Shown: positions 1 through 10,490 of the stretch, one piece after another
Layout of the letters: every line of letters starts with the position of its first letter
How positions within the stretch are numbered: the first letter of the stretch is position 1
Assembly (NCBI RefSeq): GCF_000332415.1
Contig: NZ_AOHC02000018.1
Span: 60,001-70,490, forward strand
DNA length: 10,490 nucleotides
Direction: 5' to 3'
DNA from: Leptospira weilii serovar Ranarum str. ICFT
GTDB taxonomy: Bacteria > Spirochaetota > Leptospiria > Leptospirales > Leptospiraceae
Translations under genes and position numbers: made by a program
Notes under the pieces: generated by a model
Database searches by the model: none
What the model was told of the DNA's origin: nothing
What the model saw: the letters and a program-made list of their open reading frames with translations, nothing else

Positions 1-59
1 TGTTCTTTTAGATCATTCATCTGCCGAGATCCCTCATCATCCGATTTCCCTGGTTCCAT
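1..59 (-). CDS. Possible N-terminal fragment of a minus-strand gene, cut by the window edge
   Basis: Reading leftward from an ATG at 59, the frame stays open to the window edge and gives MEPGKSDDEGSRQMNDLKE. The composition is hydrophilic and protein-like, and the direction matches the neighbouring minus-strand gene ending at 288. However, 19 codons without a stop is close to what chance gives, and no clear ribosome binding site lies before the ATG (the upstream bases are a GCCTT-rich stretch). I do not recognise a family. It may be a real gene start or nothing. Confidence 0.25.
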   Translation of the reverse strand, partial: MEPGKSDDEGSRQMNDLKE

Positions 60-190
60 AAGGCGTAAGGCGCCCAAGGCTTGAAATTTCAGCGAAATTC
101 CCCAGCTAAAGCCAATAAATTGAGAGTTGCGTAAATTGAAAACATTCTTTTAAACGATAGGATTGAAATCAGCCCCAGTTCGAATCGGCT

Positions 191-204
191 GCGGGAACTA
201 CTAC
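191..204 (+). repeat. Diverged copy of the GGGAACTAC dispersed repeat
   Basis: The sequence GCGGGAACTACTAC matches the two longer copies upstream of ispG (GTGGGAACTACCGC) at 11 of 14 positions. It lies in the non-coding stretch between the left edge and the 441-residue gene. It is classed as the same family by its shared GGGAACTAC core. Confidence 0.45.
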
Positions 205-268
205 TTAGACTGGTCCTGTTTCAAAAATCCGTTCCGATTACCGGTAAGAATAACGGCCCGAGCCTTCG

Positions 269-284
269 ACTAGGAGTTCCTAGT
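269..284. repeat. Short palindrome ACTAGGA-GT-TCCTAGT, possible dispersed repeat
   Basis: Perfect 7-bp arms around a 2-base centre end just before the stop codon of the 441-residue gene. Five T residues follow on the plus strand. Because the nearby gene runs on the minus strand, the T tract is on the wrong side for its terminator. On the minus strand the element reads AGGAACTCC, close to the GGGAACTAC core of the other copies, so a dispersed repeat is as likely as a terminator. Confidence 0.4.
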
Positions 285-287
285 TTT

Positions 288-1613
<1,326 letters not shown>

Positions 1614-1952
1614 ACAATCGATTTCGGATTTGTATCCACCTAAATTTAGCGGTCTCGTCCGTTTGATTAGTCAGTTTTCGTCCCGTTTTCAGGAATTCAA
1701 GATAAATCCGAACGGATCTAAACCGGGGCAACATCCTGAGATTTGACGATTGCTGAAATTTCTTGAACGAACACACCGATGAAAAGCCCGTACAAACCGT
1801 TTCATCTTCAGAAGTGAATAAACAAGATCAAATAAATTGAATCTATATTTCGATCCGTATTATTAGAACCTTAAAAGTAAGAATTGTTCAGCGTGAAAAT
1901 AATCATTGGCATACAAATGTTTAGCTCTATTTTTATTGCGGTGAGGCTTACC
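1614..1952. other. Divergent intergenic region between the 441-residue gene and the DUF2442 gene
   Basis: About 340 bases hold no convincing gene and must contain the promoters of both divergent neighbours. The best plus-strand candidate is TTGAAT at 1837-1842 followed 15 bases later by TATTAT at 1858-1863; the spacer is short, so this is weak. A 7-bp inverted repeat GATGAAA/TTTCATC sits at 1778-1784 and 1800-1806 with a 15-base loop and may be chance. No DUF4160-type partner gene was found here. Confidence 0.4.
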
Positions 1953-2219
1953 ATGAGTTCCACAGCCGGAAATAACGTTCTGTCAAATGTACCCGCAACG
2001 AAAGTTTGGGTAGAGGATAGGATGATTTATCTTGAACTTTCCGACGGTCGAGTGATAGGCTTTCCGGCGGATAGATTTAAAATCTTAAAAACCGCAACCG
2101 AATCCGCTCTTCAGGAAGTTACGCTTGAACTTGACGGATACTCTCTTAGATGGGAGAACCTTGATGAAGATCTGACGGTTCAAGGAATCATCGAAGGTCG
2201 TTTTCAACTTCCATTATAA
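1953..2219 (+). CDS. DUF2442 domain protein, 88 residues
   Basis: The protein fits the DUF2442 pattern: an N-terminal beta-hairpin with LELSDGRVIGFPADRF (about 28-42), then the family's C-terminal signature in YSLRWENLDEDLTVQGII (63-80). The family is small, its biochemical function is unknown, and it is often found next to DUF4160 genes in toxin-antitoxin-like pairs; that is family knowledge, and no DUF4160 partner is visible here. I chose the ATG at 1953 because GGTGAGG lies at 1940-1946, six bases before it. The frame extends upstream to an ATG at 1917 and a TTG at 1884, but those would add an unusual hydrophobic leader (MFSSIFIAVRL) with no better ribosome site. It faces the next gene convergently. 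Domain assignment is fairly sure, function unknown. Confidence 0.8.
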   Translation: MSSTAGNNVLSNVPATKVWVEDRMIYLELSDGRVIGFPADRFKILKTATESALQEVTLELDGYSLRWENLDEDLTVQGIIEGRFQLPL

Positions 2220-2292
2220 AAATAGAATCTTCCAATACAACGTAATGATCCGTCCGATCTTAGGAAATACTTTCAGTTTATTTTTTATCAAT

Positions 2293-2601
2293 TCAAATTC
2301 GTTCTTTGATCAGACCCTCGCCCGACTTTAAAGAAAGAATTCTATATCTTAGAAAAGTATTACAAGTCGCCTCTTCCGTATAACGAACCAGATCGTAATC
2401 GGGTCTTGTAGAACGAAAGAAATTGGAATGTAACAACCTTTCCGAAATTTCTTTTTGAATGTGCGCCCTCGCCTCGGTTCTTCGACAGTATTCGGAAGGA
2501 ATGATCACTTCGTTTTTATAGGACAAAATGTGGTCCCGATAAATGGCGACCGTGACTCGGATTCGATACGTCTCGGTTGGTTTTAAAGTGGGAAAGTCCA
2601 T
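2293..2601 (-). CDS. Hypothetical protein, 102 residues
   Basis: No family is recognised. The protein is rich in Arg and Glu with alternating hydrophobic residues in the first half (TYRIRVTVAIYRD, about 11-23), which suggests beta strands, followed by a helical stretch (about 41-57). It has two Cys (about 39 and 80) and no signal or membrane segment. Codon use resembles the neighbours and no stop interrupts the frame, so it is probably a real gene. No clear Shine-Dalgarno sequence precedes the ATG at 2601; a TATATA box lies about 28 bases upstream on the minus strand without a good -35. It converges on the DUF2442 gene with 73 bases between, and no strong terminator is seen there. Confidence 0.6.
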   Translation of the reverse strand: MDFPTLKPTETYRIRVTVAIYRDHILSYKNEVIIPSEYCRRTEARAHIQKEISERLLHSNFFRSTRPDYDLVRYTEEATCNTFLRYRILSLKSGEGLIKERI

Positions 2602-2711
2602 AAAACAATTTTTTAAGGGATGTGTTTGTATATATCGGAGTCGAGAAGCGCGGAATCAAATCCGTTCGGCAAAAATACGAACCGAAAAGGCATAAAAAAG
2701 GAGAATGACGA

Positions 2712-2759
2712 ATGGATAATTCCCCGCAAAATTGTCTTAGAGTTTGCCCAAAACTTTAG
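2712..2759 (+). CDS. Possible 15-residue leader-type ORF upstream of ispG
   Basis: AAGGAG at 2698-2703 stands eight bases before an ATG, the best-placed ribosome binding site near ispG. The ORF encodes MDNSPQNCLRVCPKL and stops at TAG 2757-2759, 162 bases before the ispG ATG. It could be a leader peptide, the remnant of a lost gene, or chance. There is no attenuator-type hairpin with a T tract after it, so regulation of ispG is not shown. Confidence 0.2.
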   Translation: MDNSPQNCLRVCPKL

Positions 2760-2763
2760 AAAT

Positions 2764-2781
2764 GTGGGAACTACCGCGTTT
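2764..2781 (+). repeat. GTGGGAACTACCGCGTTT repeat, copy 1
   Basis: This 18-bp sequence recurs exactly at 2832-2849, 68 bases downstream, and both copies are followed by a CC dinucleotide. The core GGGAACTAC also occurs at 191-204. It is non-coding and resembles short dispersed intergenic repeats that I remember from Leptospira genomes (recall, not a search). Confidence 0.7.
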
Positions 2782-2799
2782 CCAGTAGCGAGTGATTAG

Positions 2800-2831
2800 G
2801 TTTTAGGACCCTAACTCCTAACCCCTAAAAC
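2800..2831. repeat. Inverted repeat GTTTTAGG / CCTAAAAC between the two 18-bp repeats
   Basis: GTTTTAGG at 2800-2807 pairs with CCTAAAAC at 2824-2831 across a 16-base loop made of CTAA-type units (CCTAACTCCTAACC). The right half of this element resembles a stretch at 9824-9844. No T tract follows, so it is not a typical terminator. Confidence 0.5.
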
Positions 2832-2849
2832 GTGGGAACTACCGCGTTT
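2832..2849 (+). repeat. GTGGGAACTACCGCGTTT repeat, copy 2
   Basis: Exact second copy of the 18-bp repeat at 2764-2781, in the same orientation, about 70 bases before the ispG start codon. Confidence 0.7.
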
Positions 2850-2921
2850 TCCTTTCGGGTTTTGGGAAAACTTTTTAAGTAAAAGAGGAAATTCGGCCCA
2901 TAGTCGGAATTCTAAACCAAA

Positions 2922-4910
<1,989 letters not shown>

Positions 4911-4913
<3 letters not shown>

Positions 4914-4976
4914 AGTTCGACCCGTTGACGGAAAAAAATTATTCCGACATGAGTTCGCATTAAAAAATATCGAACT

Positions 4977-4979
<3 letters not shown>
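4911..4979. repeat. 10-bp inverted repeat covering both stop codons between ispG and the hydrolase gene
   Basis: TAAAGTTCGA at 4911-4920 begins with the ispG stop codon, and its perfect complement TCGAACTTTA at 4970-4979 ends with the stop codon of the converging hydrolase. Inside lies a second small inverted repeat, CGGAA 4929-4933 with TTCCG 4942-4946, around an A/T-rich loop. The setting suits a bidirectional terminator, but the loop of 49 bases is long and there is no clean T tract, so this role is a guess. Confidence 0.3.
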
Positions 4980-6020
<1,041 letters not shown>

Positions 6021-6593
6021 AAAGTTGAATTTACCGTTCAAGCCCGAGTTTTTCATCAGATTTCGGAGTTTTGATTTTGACAGAATTTCATTTTGATTCG
6101 TTTAGACAAATCGTTTCACGAAAAATCATTCCGGAAACCATGTTAGACTTCATCGGAATTTAGGTTCCCGAATCGGTTCACCGGCTTTCCGATTTGTGTC
6201 GACCTGTAGTACGATCCGTAAAGTGCGCTACATATTGAGTTGAGACAAACAACGCTTTCGTTCCGATCGACGATCGGCGCTAAAAACGTGATTCCTACGA
6301 AAAAGGATCACTTACTTTTTTTCGATTCGAATCTCTATCCTTCCTTTGGACAAACGTAAAATCGTTCCATTTAAGAAATCTCTTTATAAATTGAGTCGTT
6401 GAAGATACACAAAAGACAAAACCAACTTGGAAACGACAAAATCCTGATTTGTAAATTCGGTTTTTTATTATAAAACGAAAAATCTCAATCCAAAGTAACG
6501 GATCGTTCGTTCCCGGACCCGCTCCATCCGATCCATACAACGGAATGTGCAAAATAGTGTTGTTTTATACGTTCTACTAAATTAGATAGACTC
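6021..6593. other. Divergent intergenic region between the hydrolase and the cyclase operon
   Basis: About 570 bases, AT-rich towards the right, hold no convincing gene. The region should carry the promoters of both flanking units. Weak plus-strand candidates are TTGACA at 6077-6082 with TTTAGA 18 bases later, and TTGGAA at 6427-6432 with TGTAAA 17 bases later; neither is convincing. A perfect 15-bp palindrome lies at 6263-6277. A minus-strand open frame of 85 codons in 6295-6552 starts with TTG and has no ribosome site or protein-like features, and is taken as chance. Confidence 0.5.
6263..6277. promoter_or_regulatory. Palindrome CCGATCGACGATCGG, possible regulator binding site
   Basis: Two perfect 7-bp arms surround a single central A, a shape that suits a dimeric DNA-binding protein better than an RNA hairpin. 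It lies in the divergent intergenic region, about 245 bases upstream of the hydrolase start and 317 upstream of the cyclase start. CGATCG-type words are common in this genome's DNA, so chance is possible. Confidence 0.25.
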
Positions 6594-8426
<1,833 letters not shown>

Positions 8427-8430
8427 CGAT

Positions 8431-9732
<1,302 letters not shown>

Positions 9733-9823
9733 GTACTTGTTTAGAAATCAAAATTCAGTTACATTTTCCTAATAGATAAATCAAACTTTAACAGAGCATG
9801 AGCTCCCTCTTCTGTAAATTATT

Positions 9824-9844
9824 CTAATTTCTAATCCCTAAAAC
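9824..9844 (+). repeat. CTAA-rich segment shared with the region upstream of ispG
   Basis: The 21 bases here match 2811-2831 at 18 positions, and the three differences are all C/T changes. Both end in CCCTAAAAC. It is probably a dispersed intergenic repeat rather than coding sequence. Confidence 0.45.
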
Positions 9845-9861
9845 CTAGCCACTAGTACTCA

Positions 9862-10136
<275 letters not shown>

Positions 10137-10154
10137 CTAGTATAATGACCCGAA

Positions 10155-10177
10155 CAGTGAAACTTTTGTTTTCACTG
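10155..10177. repeat. Hairpin CAGTGAAA / TTTCACTG with a 7-base loop
   Basis: The 8-bp arms at 10155-10162 and 10170-10177 are perfect. A consensus TATAAT lies just upstream at 10141-10146. A-rich sequence, not a T tract, follows on the plus strand, so it is not an ordinary terminator for plus-strand transcripts. It could be the 5' untranslated structure of a small transcript or an operator. Confidence 0.4.
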
Positions 10178-10206
10178 AAAAACAAAAAGAATGATAAAGG
10201 GTAAAA

Positions 10207-10308
10207 ATGATGAAGAAAAAATTAAATGATTCCAATCGGTTCCTTTTGAATAGGAACTTTAGAAAATCTGCATGTAAATCTCAACAGCCGAAACCGATCG
10301 ACACCTAG
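10207..10308 (+). CDS. Possible small basic protein of 33 residues
   Basis: AAAGGG stands five bases before ATG 10207 and eight before a second ATG at 10210. The ORF starts MMKKKLNDSNRF, is rich in Lys, Arg and Asn, has one Cys, and ends at TAG 10306-10308. It has no recognised family. A TATAAT at 10141-10146 and a hairpin at 10155-10177 precede it, which could form a small transcription unit, but the -35 region is poor and overlapping frames downstream are also open. Low confidence. Confidence 0.25.
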   Translation: MMKKKLNDSNRFLLNRNFRKSACKSQQPKPIDT

Positions 10309-10313
10309 TATGT

Positions 10314-10490
10314 TTGAGGAAATTGATAACGATCAAAAAGAAGAAACGACCGACGCCGTATATCGATCGCTCAAACGGGATTGTAGGACTTTCCGATGCG
10401 TGTAGAAGAACCGGCTTCGACAAGGTTTGCGAGGGATGTCGCGTTTGTCTCATGTCCTTATTACGTTTTGATCTTACAAAAAATCGGAGG
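10314..10490 (+). other. Open frame running off the right edge, Cys-rich
   Basis: The frame is open from 10278 to the window end (71 codons) and the first usable start is TTG 10314. It carries closely spaced Cys residues in the text DACRRTGFDKVCEGCRVCL. A second plus-strand frame from ATG 10396 (AGGA seven bases upstream) and a minus-strand frame across 10259-10490 are also open, so the coding strand cannot be decided. It may be the start of a gene beyond the window, a decayed gene, or chance. Confidence 0.2.

Larger units (their letters stand above)
2602..2921. other. Repeat-bearing intergenic region upstream of ispG
   Basis: The 320 bases separate the divergent 102-residue gene and ispG. 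They contain a possible 15-codon ORF with a strong ribosome binding site (2712-2759), two near-identical copies of an 18-bp repeat (2764-2781 and 2832-2849), and an 8-bp inverted repeat between them. The ispG promoter should also lie here, but no clear -35/-10 pair was found. Confidence 0.6.

Noticed and set aside
170..191. GTTCGAATC inside a 5-bp stem (CAGCC/GGCTG), resembling a tRNA T-arm
   Set aside because: The stem encloses 12 bases rather than 7, and no acceptor, D-arm or anticodon arm can be fitted around it.
1778..1806. Inverted repeat GATGAAA/TTTCATC considered as terminator or operator
   Set aside because: Seven-bp arms with a 15-base loop are common by chance, there is no T tract, and no gene ends here.
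1884..1952. Upstream extension of the DUF2442 gene from a TTG codon
   Set aside because: It adds a leader not seen in this family, and the good ribosome site GGTGAGG points to the ATG at 1953.
6077..6106. TTGACA with TTTAGA 18 bases later as a cyclase promoter
   Set aside because: The -10 is poor and the cyclase start lies almost 500 bases away; not reliable without transcript data.
6295..6552. Minus-strand open frame of 85 codons in the divergent intergenic region
   Set aside because: It starts with TTG, has no ribosome site, and its residue make-up (many Phe, Arg, Cys) is unlike the real genes here.

Overview
The window looks like chromosomal DNA from a spirochaete of the genus Leptospira, probably a pathogen-clade species of moderate GC. 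The main reasons are an IspG/GcpE protein of 663 residues with the long central insert, which agrees closely with what I remember of the Leptospira enzyme; a membrane-anchored class III cyclase followed at once by a FecR-domain protein; and short dispersed repeats built on GGGAACTAC in the intergenic DNA. No rRNA, tRNA, CRISPR array, prophage or intact insertion sequence was seen.

Layout from left to right: a possible start of a minus-strand gene at the left edge (weak); repeat-bearing intergenic DNA; a minus-strand 441-residue soluble protein of unknown function; a plus-strand DUF2442 protein of 88 residues; a minus-strand 102-residue protein of unknown function; about 320 bases of repeat-rich intergenic DNA with a 15-codon ORF behind a good ribosome binding site; ispG on the plus strand; a converging minus-strand metallo-beta-lactamase-fold hydrolase of the NAPE-PLD type with a lipoprotein-like signal; about 570 bases of divergent intergenic DNA; and a plus-strand two-gene operon made of a Cache-HAMP class III adenylate cyclase and a FecR-domain membrane protein. 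The last 758 bases hold no confident gene, only short ORFs, hairpins and repeat-like sequence.

Functionally, ispG is a housekeeping gene of the non-mevalonate isoprenoid pathway. The hydrolase probably acts on phospholipid-like substrates at the cell envelope. The cyclase and FecR protein most likely form one envelope-to-cyclic-nucleotide signalling unit. The other genes show no clear link to one another.

I found no convincing new multi-gene system. The items most worth a second look are the cyclase-FecR operon, the lipoprotein NAPE-PLD-like hydrolase, the GGGAACTAC repeat family, and a small possible transcription unit (TATAAT, 8-bp hairpin, ribosome binding site, 33-codon ORF) near the right end.
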